Positions 49,036 to 58,907 of a stretch of 64,000 nt of DNA are shown here, one piece after another. Source of the DNA: JALORV01 sp963769745 (GTDB taxonomy: Bacteria; Pseudomonadota; Gammaproteobacteria; Burkholderiales; Burkholderiaceae_F); contig CAVYNB010000017.1 of assembly GCA_963769745.1 (NCBI GenBank), positions 149,011 through 213,010 on the forward strand, read 5' to 3'. Each line of letters starts with the position of its first letter. The stretch's first letter is position 1. A program made the position numbers and the translations under genes. The notes beneath the pieces are model-generated. The model saw only the letters and a program-made list of their open reading frames with translations. It ran no database searches and was not told where the DNA came from.

Positions 49036-50361
49036 TCAGCTCGCCACGCCGGGTGCCGGAAAATGCGGTGCCACATCCTCCACCACCATGGGGAGCACCC
49101 GCGTGTCACGGATGATCTTCTGGCGCCACGCCGCGGCGGCGAGCCCCAGCACCGTGATACCGGCGAAAGCAAGCGCATAGCGCAGTCCCAGGTGCTCGCC
49201 CAGCCAGCCGCCGAGCAGCGCTCCGGGGCCGGCCGGTATCAGGATCAGCCAGCGCATCGTGCTCGTCATGCGACCGAGCAGGTGCGGCGGCGTGACGGCC
49301 TGTCGCAGCGCGAGGAAGGTGATGAAGATCAGCACGGCTCCGACGCCGAACAGCATCAGCATCAGCCCGAACATGGCGATGCCCAGTGGCGACGCCGGTG
49401 CCACCGCGCCCAGCAGCCAGCCGACGCCGCACACCACAAAGCCCAGCACGAGCGTCGGTCCGGGCCCGAGCCGCTTCGAGATCCGATTGCCGACCGTGCT
49501 CGTCACGATGGTGCCCACGCCGAGGGCGACGTACGACAGACCGACACCGCCTTCGGTCAGGCCCAGCGTGCGGGTCGCGAAGAGAATCTGCACCACGAGC
49601 GCCGCCTGGTGGCACATCTGCCAGCCGCCGACGATCAGCGCCATCGTCACCAGCAGGCGGTGAGCGGCAACGAAGCGCATACCGGCACGCAACGCGGGCC
49701 AGAAGTCGGTCGCGACATGGAGCGGCCCTTCAGTGACGCGGATGCCCCGCAGTATCAGCGCCGAGACCATCAGCAGCACCGCATCGGCCAGCAGCGCGAA
49801 CGGTGCGCCCACCAGCTTGATCAGGGCGCCCGCCAGTCCAGGGCCGGCCACTTCGGCCGAAGAGCTGGCCAATGCGTTTTTCGCGTGTGCCTCGACCAGT
49901 CGTTCGCGCGGCACGATCTGCGTCAGCACGATCTGTGCGGCGCTGCCGGCGATCGTGTAGACCGTTCCGATTGCGAAACCGATGACATATAGCCAGCTCA
50001 TCGTCAGCCAGCCGGCCCACCAGGCCAGTGGCACGCTGGCGACGAACAGCGCCAGCAGGAGTTCCCCCCAGACGTACACCGGCAGCTTGCGCACGCGATC
50101 GAGATACACGCCGGACGGCAACGAGAAGAGCACAAAGGGCAGCACTTCCATGGCCGTCAGAACGCCCATCTGCGTCGGCGTGGCGTGCAGCAGCACCGCC
50201 GCCGTCAGCGGCAGCGCGAGCATGGTCACCTGTGCACCGAAGGAACTGATGAAGATCGAGATCCACAGCCGACGGTAGATCGCGTCGCGCAGCAGATCGT
50301 CGGCGGCAAGCGCAAAGCGCCGCAGCCAGTCGGTTGGCAGCGTGAGAACGAACGACTTCAT
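49036..50361 (-). CDS. MFS transporter (enterobactin exporter/macrolide-efflux type)
   Basis: 441-residue major facilitator with about 12 helices. N-terminal landmarks are FISSFGAQVTMLALPLTAAV, VLPFVLFSLPSGVYLDRVRK and ARKNALASSSAEVAGPGLAG-like AHAKNALASSSAEVAGPGLA; the second half has AHRLLVTMALIVGGWQMCHQ and LLGRMTSTMRWLILIPAGPG. This resembles the EntS/tetracycline MFS_3 subgroup. ATG at 50361 (MKSFVLTLPTDWLRR) is preferred over an in-frame start 69 bp upstream. Substrate is not predictable. Confidence 0.87.
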   Translation of the reverse strand: MKSFVLTLPTDWLRRFALAADDLLRDAIYRRLWISIFISSFGAQVTMLALPLTAAVLLHATPTQMGVLTAMEVLPFVLFSLPSGVYLDRVRKLPVYVWGELLLALFVASVPLAWWAGWLTMSWLYVIGFAIGTVYTIAGSAAQIVLTQIVPRERLVEAHAKNALASSSAEVAGPGLAGALIKLVGAPFALLADAVLLMVSALILRGIRVTEGPLHVATDFWPALRAGMRFVAAHRLLVTMALIVGGWQMCHQAALVVQILFATRTLGLTEGGVGLSYVALGVGTIVTSTVGNRISKRLGPGPTLVLGFVVCGVGWLLGAVAPASPLGIAMFGLMLMLFGVGAVLIFITFLALRQAVTPPHLLGRMTSTMRWLILIPAGPGALLGGWLGEHLGLRYALAFAGITVLGLAAAAWRQKIIRDTRVLPMVVEDVAPHFPAPGVAS

Positions 50362-50460
50362 GGGATGAACGGACGTGCCGGATCGGGTCCGGCAGCGCGG
50401 CGCGAAGCGTACCGGAGCCGCGAGCGGCATGCAGCCTGCGCTCCAGGACTTACGGCGTAT

Positions 50461-51415
50461 CTAGCCCATCAGCGTGAGCGCCAGCGGTGTGGTCAGGGCA
50501 GCCAGCACCGTCGAAAGCACCATGCTCGTGGCGACGGCTCCTTCCATGGAACGGAACTCGCGCGACATCAGGTAGACATTCACGCCCACCGCGAGGGAGG
50601 CGAGCAGGACCACGGCCCGGGTCTCCATCGGCGAGAGTTGCAGCAGACGCGCGAGCACCCAGACGACCAGTGGCTGGACCGACGAGCTTCAACACCGTGA
50701 TGGCAATGCCCTCGCGCCATCCCTGCCGCACACCGTATTCGGACAGGCCCATGCCGAGCACGAAGAGCGCCAGCGGGGTCGCGGCATCGCCGAGCAGGCG
50801 CAGGGGTTCATCGATCAACGCCGGAATCCTGCCGCCCGCAAGCCCGAAGATCGATCCCGCCATGATCGATGCCACGATCGGGTTGGTCAGCACGCTGCGC
50901 GCAGTCGTGCGGAAGCCCTTCAGCGACAGTTCGCCATGGCGCGCCCACTCGACCGACACGGTGACCAGGGTCCAGAGCAGCAGCGTATTGAACACGAGCA
51001 CGAGGGCCACGGCCGGCATCGCCGCTTCGCCGAGCGCGGACCTCGCCAGCGGCACGCCGAGAAGCACGTTGTTGGAGAAAATGCCGCCGAGTGCAAAGAC
51101 CGACTGTCCGACGCCGTCGAGCCGGAATGCGTAGCGCGCCACGCCGCGGCCGAGAACAAACACCAGCACGCAACCGCCGAAGTAGGCCAGGAGCAGCTTC
51201 GGGTCGACGGGTGGCAGTGCCGCCAGGCCGCTCATCAACCGGAACAGCAGCGCCGGCAGCGCCACCGCGAATACGAACTTGGATAGGGCGGCACTCACCT
51301 CGATCGACCAGCGTCCCCAGCGGGACAGCAGGTAGCCGATCAGCACCAGCGCAAAAAGGGGCGCCGCGATCTGGAACTGTTGCGCGAAGGTGGCCACGGC
51401 CTTGGGCGCAGCCAC
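50461..51415 (-). CDS. AEC-family (auxin efflux carrier-like) transporter, frameshifted
   Basis: Ten-helix membrane transporter of about 317 residues. The main frame runs from FQIAAPLFALVLIGYLLSRW through GGIFSNNVLLGVPLARSALG to REGIAITVLKLV, then loses family character. The end (WVLARLLQLSPMETRAVVLL, LASLAVGVNVYLMSREFRSM) lies in the next frame. One extra base near 50680 explains this: removing it gives VLKLVVQPLVVWVLARLL, the normal AEC sequence. Such proteins export carboxylates such as malonate. No other damage is seen. Confidence 0.85.
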
Positions 51416-51510
51416 TGCCGCGCATGGGTGAAGTCGGTCAGGGCTTCGGCAGGAGCTTAGATCGCGGGACCGGGTCCGTTCGCAATGCGCCGGTCAGTCC
51501 GGCTGCGACA

Positions 51511-52174
51511 TCATCGCGTTACCGTCGCCACTTCGCTCTGAAGCATCGCCTCGAGCAGCACGTTCGAAGGCTGCGCACCCGACACCGCGCGACGCTGATT
51601 GAAGATGAATAGCGGAACACCGCCAACCCCCATGGCGCGCGCGCGCTGATCCGCGGCGACGACTCCGGCGCGGCCCTCGTCGGTCGTCAGCATCGCCGTC
51701 GCACGGTACGCGTCATACCCGGCCTGGCCGGCAAGGCGCGCCAGTTCCTCGACATTGCCGATGTCGAGCCCCTGCGTGAAGTACGCACGGAACAGGCGTT
51801 CCACCAGAGCCGGAGGTCTTCGCCGGAATCAACCGTTGCGCCCACGCGATCAGCCGGTGCGCATCCAGCGTGTTGGGCTGCCGCTCGATGCGATCGAACT
51901 CGAACCAGACACCGGCGTCCCTGCCCGCGGCCTGCACGCGCGCATAAACCTCGCGCGCGCCTTCGGGGCCACCGAACTTCCGCTCGAGGTAGCTGCGCCG
52001 ATCCACTCCGCCGCGGGGGATCTCCGGATTCAGCTGGAACGGATGCCACCGCACTGTCGCCGCGGTGCCGCGCTCCGCGAGCGCAGCCTCGAGCCGGCGC
52101 TTGCCGATGTAGCACCAGGGGCAGACGATGTCCGACACGACATCGACAGTCAGTGGCTCGGTGAGGGAACTCAT
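51511..52174 (-). CDS. DsbA-family oxidoreductase (FrnE-type), frameshifted
   Basis: About 220 residues. The thioredoxin-fold active site CPWC lies near residue 18 (VDVVSDIVCPWCYIGKRRLE), and the FrnE-like body follows (FQLNPEIPRGGVDRRSYLER, FEFDRIERQPNTLDAHRLIA). The C-terminal part (ERLFRAYFTQGLDIGNVEEL, MGVGGVPLFIFNQRRAVSGA with the cis-Pro loop VPLF) is in the next frame. One extra base near 51810-51815 separates them; removal gives PAKTSALVERLFRAYF. There is no signal peptide, so it is cytoplasmic, as FrnE is. Confidence 0.88.
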
Positions 52175-52275
52175 GACACCGGAGCATAGTCAGTCGGTGC
52201 CCGGATTCAAGCGGGGATGGCCCTCTGTAACCGGCGCCGGGCGTGCAAACGGACCGACGTACCGCAACCGGGGGA

Positions 52276-53493
52276 TCAGGCAAAGAAAATCAGGTAGACA
52301 CCGAGGCCGATCATCACGAGGCCGCTGACCAGTTTCAGCACGCGACCTTCCCTTTCCTGCAGGCGGTGGCGGCTCAGCATCACGACACCGATCGTCAGGA
52401 TGATGATGTCGTCGAGCATGTAGGCGGCGATGTAGAGCAGCAGGTAGCTGTAGTAAGCCGCCGGCTCGAGTTCCCGCAGCGTGAGGATGCGCGTGAACAG
52501 CGCCGGGAATCCCGACGTACAGAGAAACTCGACGATCTGCACCAGGATCGCGAGGATGATCGCGCCCACGATCGCCGCCATGAGGCTCTCGGCGTGCAGG
52601 ATGGCACGCATGCGGCTGTAGATGCCGGGCTTTGCCTTCTCGGGGATCGACAGCGACACGCCGATGTTCAGCGCAAGGAAATCCTTCAGGTTGATCAGCC
52701 CGGCGACGATCGCAATGGCGGCGATGATCAGTTGCGACGCCCGCGACAGTCCGATCACGAGGAACAGGTTGAGCCAGGCGGCCATGAAGAGGAAGTAGGC
52801 AATGCCCTGGATCAGCACGAACGTGCCGGCGATCGCCAGCATGCGGCGGCGATTGTTCATCGGGGCCAGCAGCGAGATCATCAGCAGCAGCACCCACATC
52901 GAACACGGATTGAAACCGTCGAGCAGGCCCATTGCGAGCGTGAAGGCCGGCAGGCCGACATCATCGAGCGTGAGGGTGCGTCCGAAGAGCGACACTTCGA
53001 ACGACTCCGGCGGCTCGGCAGATTTCGCGCCCGTCTGCGGACACGCGAGGCTGTCTTCGGCCTCGCAGGTCCCGGCGTCGGCCGCCGCGGCCGATGCCGC
53101 GCGACCGGCCAGTGCGCTGCGAATCAGCTTGTCGGTGCTCGCCTCTTCCGAGTACCCGATGATCAGCTGCCCGCCGACATACACGGCCGGCACACGCGCG
53201 GCGCCGGCGCCCTGCGTACGCGCGAGTTCCTTGAGCCGCTCGAGGGCCGTCGGATCCTTCTGAACGTCACGAACGACGATCCGCAGCGACGGCTGCTCCT
53301 GCTGCAGCCGGACGAGAAACTCCTCGGCCTTGGCACAGTGCGGGCAGCCATCGCGCACGAAGGCCTCGATCGTCGCCGCGTCCGCGCCACTCGCCGCGTG
53401 CACGCCGTCGGCCAGCCCGACGCTCAGCATGACAACCACAAAGACCTGCAGGCCGCGCGCCAGCCACCATCCCAAACCCGCTTGACTCGCCAT
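52276..53493 (-). CDS. Glutaredoxin-like domain fused to CcdA/DsbD-type membrane redox protein
   Basis: 405 residues. A signal peptide (residues 1-35) is followed by a thioredoxin/glutaredoxin-like domain (about 38-115) with a CPHC active site (FVRDGCPHCAKAEEFLVRLQ) and the cis-Pro region ARVPAVYVGGQLIIG. After a linker with two more cysteines, the rest is a polytopic membrane domain (LAMGLLDGFNPCSMWVLLLM, with FNPC, and LVQIVEFLCTSGFPALFTRI, with FLCTSGFP) of the CcdA/DsbD electron-transfer type. It probably carries reducing power to the periplasm. ATG at 53493 is preferred. Confidence 0.87.
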   Translation of the reverse strand: MASQAGLGWWLARGLQVFVVVMLSVGLADGVHAASGADAATIEAFVRDGCPHCAKAEEFLVRLQQEQPSLRIVVRDVQKDPTALERLKELARTQGAGAARVPAVYVGGQLIIGYSEEASTDKLIRSALAGRAASAAAADAGTCEAEDSLACPQTGAKSAEPPESFEVSLFGRTLTLDDVGLPAFTLAMGLLDGFNPCSMWVLLLMISLLAPMNNRRRMLAIAGTFVLIQGIAYFLFMAAWLNLFLVIGLSRASQLIIAAIAIVAGLINLKDFLALNIGVSLSIPEKAKPGIYSRMRAILHAESLMAAIVGAIILAILVQIVEFLCTSGFPALFTRILTLRELEPAAYYSYLLLYIAAYMLDDIIILTIGVVMLSRHRLQEREGRVLKLVSGLVMIGLGVYLIFFA

Positions 53494-53684
53494 CACCGCG
53501 TTTCGGTCGGGCGCCAGGCACCCGTCACCGCCATCACAAAGACCGCGCCGAGTCTAGAAAGCAGCGTGGTCCATCAGCCTGCGTTACCTCACGCTGGATT
53601 CCGAACGGGTTTCATCCGGATCAAGTCGGCACGAGATTCCCGGGACAACCGGTGCACTCCCCGCCTCGACTCCGCCCCTTTACC

Positions 53685-55025
53685 ATGCGCGCTTTGCGGA
53701 CACCCGACGCCATGCTGCGACTCCTCGTCCTCGTGCTCATGCTGGTCCTGCAGGCCGCCGCCCCGGCACTGGGTCAGAGTCCGGAACCGACACCGCAGGG
53801 GCAGATCCTCATTCCCGATGCGGCCAGACCAGGGCCGACCTTCGACATCGAGCGGGCCACCCAGGCCTATCTCGAAAGCGTCCCGGCGGATGCACGCGCG
53901 AAATCGGACGCGTACTTCGAAGGCGGGTACTGGCTCCGGCTATGGGGGTTCCTGTACGGACTCGGCGTGGCTGGCGTGCTGCTGTTCGGTCGAATTTCGT
54001 CGCGCCTGCGTTCATGGGCGGAGCGACGAACGCGCCGCCCGTGGCTGCAGACGATGGCCTACGCCGCCGGCCTGATCGTTGTGATGACGCTGCTGGGACT
54101 GCCGCTCGCGTTCTATCAGGGGTGGTACCGGGAGCACGAATTCGGCCTGTCCAATCTTTCGCTGGTTGCGTGGTTCCTGGAACGGGGCAAGGGCCTGCTG
54201 CTGACCGTGCTGCTCGGCGCCCCGGTGCTGGCCCTGATCTACAGCGTCGTGCGCAAGCGCGAGGGCAGCTGGTGGCTGCCGGCCTCGGTGCTGAGCGTGC
54301 TGTTCATGCTGCTGGTCAACTTCATCGCGCCAGTCTTTCTCATGCCGGTCTTCAATCACTTCCAGCCGTTGCGTCCCGGTCCGGTGCGCGACGCCGTGCT
54401 CTCGCTCGCACGCGCCAACGGAGTCACCGCGCAGGACGTTTACTGGTTCGATGCGTCCAAGCAGACCACTCGCATCAGCGCCAACGTCAGCGGCCTGGGC
54501 AACACGATGCGTATCAGCCTGAACGACAACCTGCTGGCCAAGACCTCACTGCCCGAGATCAACGCGGTGATGGCGCACGAACTCGGACACTACGTGCTCA
54601 ATCACCCGTTCAAGCTGGTACTGCAGATGGGGCTGGTGCTGACGGCCGGCTTTGCGTTCACGCAATGGGCTCAGCGCCGGCTGGTCGCGCGCTGGGGTTC
54701 CGCGTGGGGCCTGCGCGGTCCCGACGACATCGCCGGTCTGCCGGTCGTGATTGCGCTGCTGTCGGTGTGGTTCTTTCTGATGACGCCGGTGACCAATTCG
54801 ATCGTGCGCACTGCCGAGTCGGAGGCCGACATGTTCGGGCTCAACGCCGCGCGCGAGCCTCACGCGTTCGCTTCCGCGGCCATGCGGCTGGCGGCGTACC
54901 GCAAGCTGGAGCCGACCGCCCTGGAGGAGATCGTGTTCTTCGACCATCCGAGCGGGCGTACGCGGGTCAGGATGTCGATGACGTGGTTTGCGGAAAACCC
55001 GTCCGCGGGTGCAGCGGCCCGCTGA
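53685..55025 (+). CDS. M48-family metallopeptidase, Ste24/CAAX-protease 1-like
   Basis: 446 residues from ATG at 53685 (53712 is an alternative). A signal-like helix (MLRLLVLVLMLVLQAAAPAL) is followed by several membrane helices and the zinc motif HELGH (VMAHELGHYVLNH), with the third ligand Glu in ESEADMFGLNAA. FQPLRPGPVRDAVLSLARAN and VYWFDASKQTTRISANVSGL are typical Ste24 segments. Bacterial members act in membrane-protein quality control; prenyl processing is not expected here. Confidence 0.9.
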   Translation: MRALRTPDAMLRLLVLVLMLVLQAAAPALGQSPEPTPQGQILIPDAARPGPTFDIERATQAYLESVPADARAKSDAYFEGGYWLRLWGFLYGLGVAGVLLFGRISSRLRSWAERRTRRPWLQTMAYAAGLIVVMTLLGLPLAFYQGWYREHEFGLSNLSLVAWFLERGKGLLLTVLLGAPVLALIYSVVRKREGSWWLPASVLSVLFMLLVNFIAPVFLMPVFNHFQPLRPGPVRDAVLSLARANGVTAQDVYWFDASKQTTRISANVSGLGNTMRISLNDNLLAKTSLPEINAVMAHELGHYVLNHPFKLVLQMGLVLTAGFAFTQWAQRRLVARWGSAWGLRGPDDIAGLPVVIALLSVWFFLMTPVTNSIVRTAESEADMFGLNAAREPHAFASAAMRLAAYRKLEPTALEEIVFFDHPSGRTRVRMSMTWFAENPSAGAAAR

Positions 55026-55231
55026 ACGCGGTCCGGGGACTCGCAGCACCCCACGCCTGCCGCTGCGGCTCCGACAACGCTTCGGCTGGCCGCCCGTCCG
55101 GAGCCGGACCGCGCAAATGGAGGGTGGCGGGTCATGCGTTCGTACGGTGGGGTTACGACGTTTGTACGAGGGAAAAACCGGCGCGGCGACCATAGACTCG
55201 CCCGGAACAACCTCCTGTTGTCGAGCCCGCC

Positions 55232-56146
55232 ATGTCAAATCGCAAATCGCTGTTCCACCTGCGCGCATTACCCCCCGCGGCGCTTGCGCTCGCAGCTGTC
55301 GCGATGAGCGGCTCCGCGCAGGCACAAACCAACGCTACCAACGGTGCCACGCTGTACAAGCAGCCGGTCCCTATTCTCGGTGGTTCGCCGGCGAGTTGCG
55401 AAAATTGTCACGGCCCCGCGTTTATTTTCAAGGCTGCCTCGACCGCGGGCGCGATCAGTGCCGCCATCAGCGCCAATCGCGGCGGCATGAACGCGTTTTC
55501 GTCGTGGACAGCCGCGCAGATTGGAGATGTTGCCACCTACGTCGCCGCCGCCGCGCCCCCGTCGCTGCCGCCGCTGGCACTGCCGCCCGGCACACCGGCT
55601 CCCGCACCGACGCCAGCCCCGGCCCCGGCACCAGGTACACCGACGACGACACCGACGATCAATCCGAGCCCGGCGATGTTCAGCAGTACCGAGGTGGGCA
55701 AGTACAGCGCCACTACCGGCATCCTGGTCACGAACAGCACGACGGTGGCCGTCGCGTTGGCCACCCCCGCGCTGGTGCCGCCGTCCGGCACGACGACCGA
55801 GTTCGTCGTGACGACCGCACCCGCAGGCACCACCAACTGTGTGCCGGGCTTCAGGCTCGATCCCGGCGTGAGCTGCTCGTTCGGCGTGCAGTTCGCACCG
55901 CTCGCGGCGGGAGCGCGCAGCGAAAAATGGACCATCAGCTTCGCCGACGGCGTGGCTGCACGCGAGGTGACTCTCGAGGGCACAGCCATCGCGGGCACCG
56001 GAGCCACTGGCGGAACAGCGCCCACAGGTTCCAGCGCAGCGAACTCCCCGGCTGACGGCGGCGGCGCAGCACTCGGATGGCTGCACCTCGTCGGTCTGTT
56101 TGCTCTGTCGGCGGTCGGCGGCCTGCGCCGGCGCATCGACGCCTGA
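55232..56146 (+). CDS. Secreted c-type cytochrome/Ig-like protein with a C-terminal sorting-type tail
   Basis: 304 residues. A signal peptide (to SGSAQAQ) is followed by a cytochrome c domain with one haem motif CENCH (about residues 55-59), a Pro/Ala/Thr linker, and an Ig-like domain of the choice-of-anchor/ASPM-SPD-2 type (TEVGKYSATTGILVTNSTTV, CSFGVQFAPLAAGARSEKWT). The C-terminus has a Gly-rich motif (ADGGGAALGW), one hydrophobic helix and GGLRRR, the three-part layout of sorting signals such as GlyGly-CTERM. This suggests surface anchoring after processing. No downstream electron partner is adjacent. Confidence 0.75.
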   Translation: MSNRKSLFHLRALPPAALALAAVAMSGSAQAQTNATNGATLYKQPVPILGGSPASCENCHGPAFIFKAASTAGAISAAISANRGGMNAFSSWTAAQIGDVATYVAAAAPPSLPPLALPPGTPAPAPTPAPAPAPGTPTTTPTINPSPAMFSSTEVGKYSATTGILVTNSTTVAVALATPALVPPSGTTTEFVVTTAPAGTTNCVPGFRLDPGVSCSFGVQFAPLAAGARSEKWTISFADGVAAREVTLEGTAIAGTGATGGTAPTGSSAANSPADGGGAALGWLHLVGLFALSAVGGLRRRIDA

Positions 56147-56163
56147 CCCTTCCGTTTGACCCC

Positions 56164-56195
56164 GGTTCCGGCTGATCCCTGCCGGACCGGGAACC
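56164..56195 (+). terminator. Hairpin after the cytochrome/Ig-like gene
   Basis: GGTTCC (56164-56169) pairs with GGAACC (56190-56195), with inner CCGG/CCGG pairing possible. It lies 18 bp after the stop and is followed by no clear U-run. A second hairpin, GCCGGAGC-AAAGC-GCTCCGGC, lies at 56220-56240. The remaining bases to the ada start hold nothing else recognisable. Confidence 0.4.
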
Positions 56196-56362
56196 TGCGT
56201 CGTTCCGAATGCGGTGCGTGCCGGAGCAAAGCGCTCCGGCGCTCCGCTCGTCGACGCTTGCCCGGCAGTGACGTCACCCTGAATTCGAACGCAAGCCGCG
56301 GAGTTCCCGCGCGATCGTCACGCCCTAGAGTCCGGCCATCGCTAAGATGATCGGAGCCTCGA

Positions 56363-57445
56363 GTGAACATGACCACCACATTGGAGCGGCGCGCCGCCGC
56401 CACTGTCAGCGATCCCCGCTGGACCGCCGTTGTCGCCCGCGATCCGCAGGCTGACGGCCAGTTCGTCTACGCGGTCAGGACGACAGGCGTGTATTGCCGA
56501 CCGTCCTGCGGATCACGCACCGCGCGGCCCGAAAACGTGGAGTTCCACACGACCTCGGCCGAGGCGGAGCGCGCGGGTTTCCGCGCCTGCAAACGCTGCC
56601 GACCGAACGACCCGGCGCGCGGGACGGTCCAGGCAGCGCTGATTGCGGAGTTGTGCCGCTATATCGAGAGCGCGGAACAACCTCCGACCCTCGACATGCT
56701 GGCGCGACGCGCGGGAGTGAGTGCCTACCACCTGCATCGGCTCTTCAAGGCGGCGACCGGCGTGACGCCCAGGCAATACGCCGAAGCGCATCGCGGGCGC
56801 CGCATTCGGACCGAACTCGGGGCTCGCCGAACGGTGACCGACGCCATCTACGGCGCGGGATTCAATTCCAGCGGGCGTTTCTATGGGCAGTCCGCTGCGT
56901 TGCTGGGCATGACGCCAACGCGATTCCGCGCGGGCGGCCCGGACACGACTATCCGCTTCGCGGTCGGCGAGTGTTCGCTCGGTTCAATCCTGGTGGCCGC
57001 CAGCGACCAGGGGGTCTGTGCCATCCTGCTCGGCGACGATCCAGAGGCCCTGGTGCGCGACCTGCAGGATCGGTTTCCGCGCGCCCAGTTGATCGGCGGC
57101 GACGCTGAGTTCGAGGACCTCGTGGCGCGGGTGGTCGGCCTGGTCGAGGCGCCGGGACTCGGACTCGACCTGCCGCTCGACGTGCGCGGAACCGCTTTCC
57201 AGCAGCGCGTCTGGCAGGCGCTGCGCGAGATTCCGGCCGGCCAGACCGCGAGTTATTCCGAAGTGGCCCGGCGCATCGGCGCGCCGGCGTCGGTCCGTGC
57301 CGTCGCACATGCGGTGGCGTCGAACCCGCTGGCAGTGGCCATTCCGTGTCACCGGGTCGTGCGCACCGATGGCGCCCTGGCGGGATATCGCTGGGGCATT
57401 GAGCGCAAGCGGGCATTGCTCGAACGCGAAGCGTCCGCCGCCTGA
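56363..57445 (+). CDS. ada: Bifunctional Ada: methylphosphotriester sensor, AraC-type activator and O6-methylguanine-DNA methyltransferase
   Basis: 360 residues, full-length Ada. The N-terminal zinc domain carries the acceptor cysteines in TTGVYCRPSCGSRTARPENV and FRACKRCRPNDP (Cys-x3-Cys and Cys-x2-Cys). An AraC-type helix-turn-helix follows (LARRAGVSAYHLHRLFKAAT, VTDAIYGAGFNSSGRFYG). The C-terminal Ogt-like domain has the active-site motif AIPCHRVVRTDG. Ada repairs methylated DNA and activates its own regulon. GTG at 56363 with GGAG upstream is preferred; ATG at 56369 is the alternative. Confidence 0.95.
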   Translation: MNMTTTLERRAAATVSDPRWTAVVARDPQADGQFVYAVRTTGVYCRPSCGSRTARPENVEFHTTSAEAERAGFRACKRCRPNDPARGTVQAALIAELCRYIESAEQPPTLDMLARRAGVSAYHLHRLFKAATGVTPRQYAEAHRGRRIRTELGARRTVTDAIYGAGFNSSGRFYGQSAALLGMTPTRFRAGGPDTTIRFAVGECSLGSILVAASDQGVCAILLGDDPEALVRDLQDRFPRAQLIGGDAEFEDLVARVVGLVEAPGLGLDLPLDVRGTAFQQRVWQALREIPAGQTASYSEVARRIGAPASVRAVAHAVASNPLAVAIPCHRVVRTDGALAGYRWGIERKRALLEREASAA

Positions 57446-57632
57446 ATATTCATCCCTGCCGTCAGGGCGGGAATTTTCTCGGCGGCGTGTCGAATCCGTG
57501 CCGTCCCGTTCGACGTACTGGCAGGGATCATGTCGACGCCTGAACGCCCGCAGGACCGTACCTTGGGCGCTGACATGACGGCCGTTCGCGCTTATCGTCC
57601 CTCCGCAATTAAACGTCGACCGGGGAGAATTC

Positions 57633-58875
57633 ATGGCAACCACGAAGAAGAAGACAGTCGACCTCGGCCCGCGTTCGCGCGGCAAAGCCCAAGGCGAAGC
57701 CCGCGGCGAAAAGAGCGGCCCGCCGGTCAGGTCCGAGTGGCGCGCGCAGCGCACGCCGTGTCGTCGTGCTGATCGCAACTCGCAAGGGGGCGTGGCTGCT
57801 CCACGGTGACGGTGCCCGCCGAAGCTGGCGCATCGATGGCCCGCACTTCCATGGACACATCGTGCACCACCTGGTGCTCGACCCGCGTGACGGACGCACG
57901 CTGCTCGCGGCTGCGAAGACCGGCCACCTGGGCCCGACGATCTTTCGTTCGACCGACTTCGGCAAGACGTGGAAGGAAGCCGCGAAGCCGCCGGCGTTCG
58001 ACAAGAAGCCCGACGGCAGCGGACGTGTGGTCGACCACACCTTCTGGCTCACACCGGGTCACGCGAGCGAACCCGGTGTCTGGTACGCCGGGACGTCGCC
58101 GCAGGGACTGTTCCGTTCGAGCGACGGCGGAATCTCGTGGCACTCGGCATCGCCGATCAACGACGATCCGAAGTACATCGCGTGGATGGGCACGGTGCAG
58201 GATGGGACGCCCGACGGGCCGAAGATGCATTCGATCATCGTCGACCCGCGCGATCCGAAGCACATCTACTTCGGCATGAGCGGCGGCGGCGTGCACGAGT
58301 CGCTCGACGGCGGCAGGACATTTTCGCTGCTGATCGACGGTCTCGATGTGGTCGAAGGCTTTCCAAAGAACGACCCGACCGTGCACGACCCGCACTGCGT
58401 CCGCCTGTGCCCCAGCAACCCCGACCGCCTGTATCAGCAGAACCATTGCGGGATCTACCGCATCGACCGGCCGTCGACCACCTGGACCCGCATCGGACGC
58501 GCGATGCCGAAGAAAGTCGGCGACGTCGGCTTCACGATGAACGTTCATCCGCGCGACGACAACACCGCATGGGTGCTGCCGATGGACGGGCAGACCGTGT
58601 GGCCGCGCACGAGCCCCGACGGAAAGCCCGCGGTGTATGTGACCCGCAACGGCGGCAAGACCTGGCAACGACAGGACGCGGGTCTGCCGCGGGAGCAGGC
58701 CTGGTGGACCGTGAAGCGTCAGGCGATGAGCATCGATGCGCACGATCCGGTCGGGCTGTATTTCGGAACGACCAGCGGCGAGCTATGGGCCAGTCGCGAC
58801 GAAGGTGCGAAGTGGGCCTGCATCGCGCGCAATCTCCCTGAGATCTACGCGGTCGAGACGGCCGAAATCGCGTGA
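57633..58875 (+). CDS. BNR/Asp-box repeat (sialidase-like beta-propeller) protein, frameshifted
   Basis: About 413 residues if one extra base near 57649-57654 is removed. The short first frame (MATTKKK from ATG at 57633, with GGGGAGAATTC upstream) joins a Lys/Ala/Arg-rich segment (RVRAAKPKAKPAAKRAARRS) and then the propeller. Five Asp-box-like motifs are visible: STDFGKTW, SSDGGISW, SLDGGRTF, TRNGGKTW and SRDEGAKW. No sialidase Arg triad is evident, so glycosidase activity is not assumed. Without repair the gene would start at GTG 57766. A MoaD/ThiS-like gene follows 32 bp later. Confidence 0.8.
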
Positions 58876-58907
58876 GTCGTTGATCGCAACACTGGCGGCA
58901 ACCGGCG

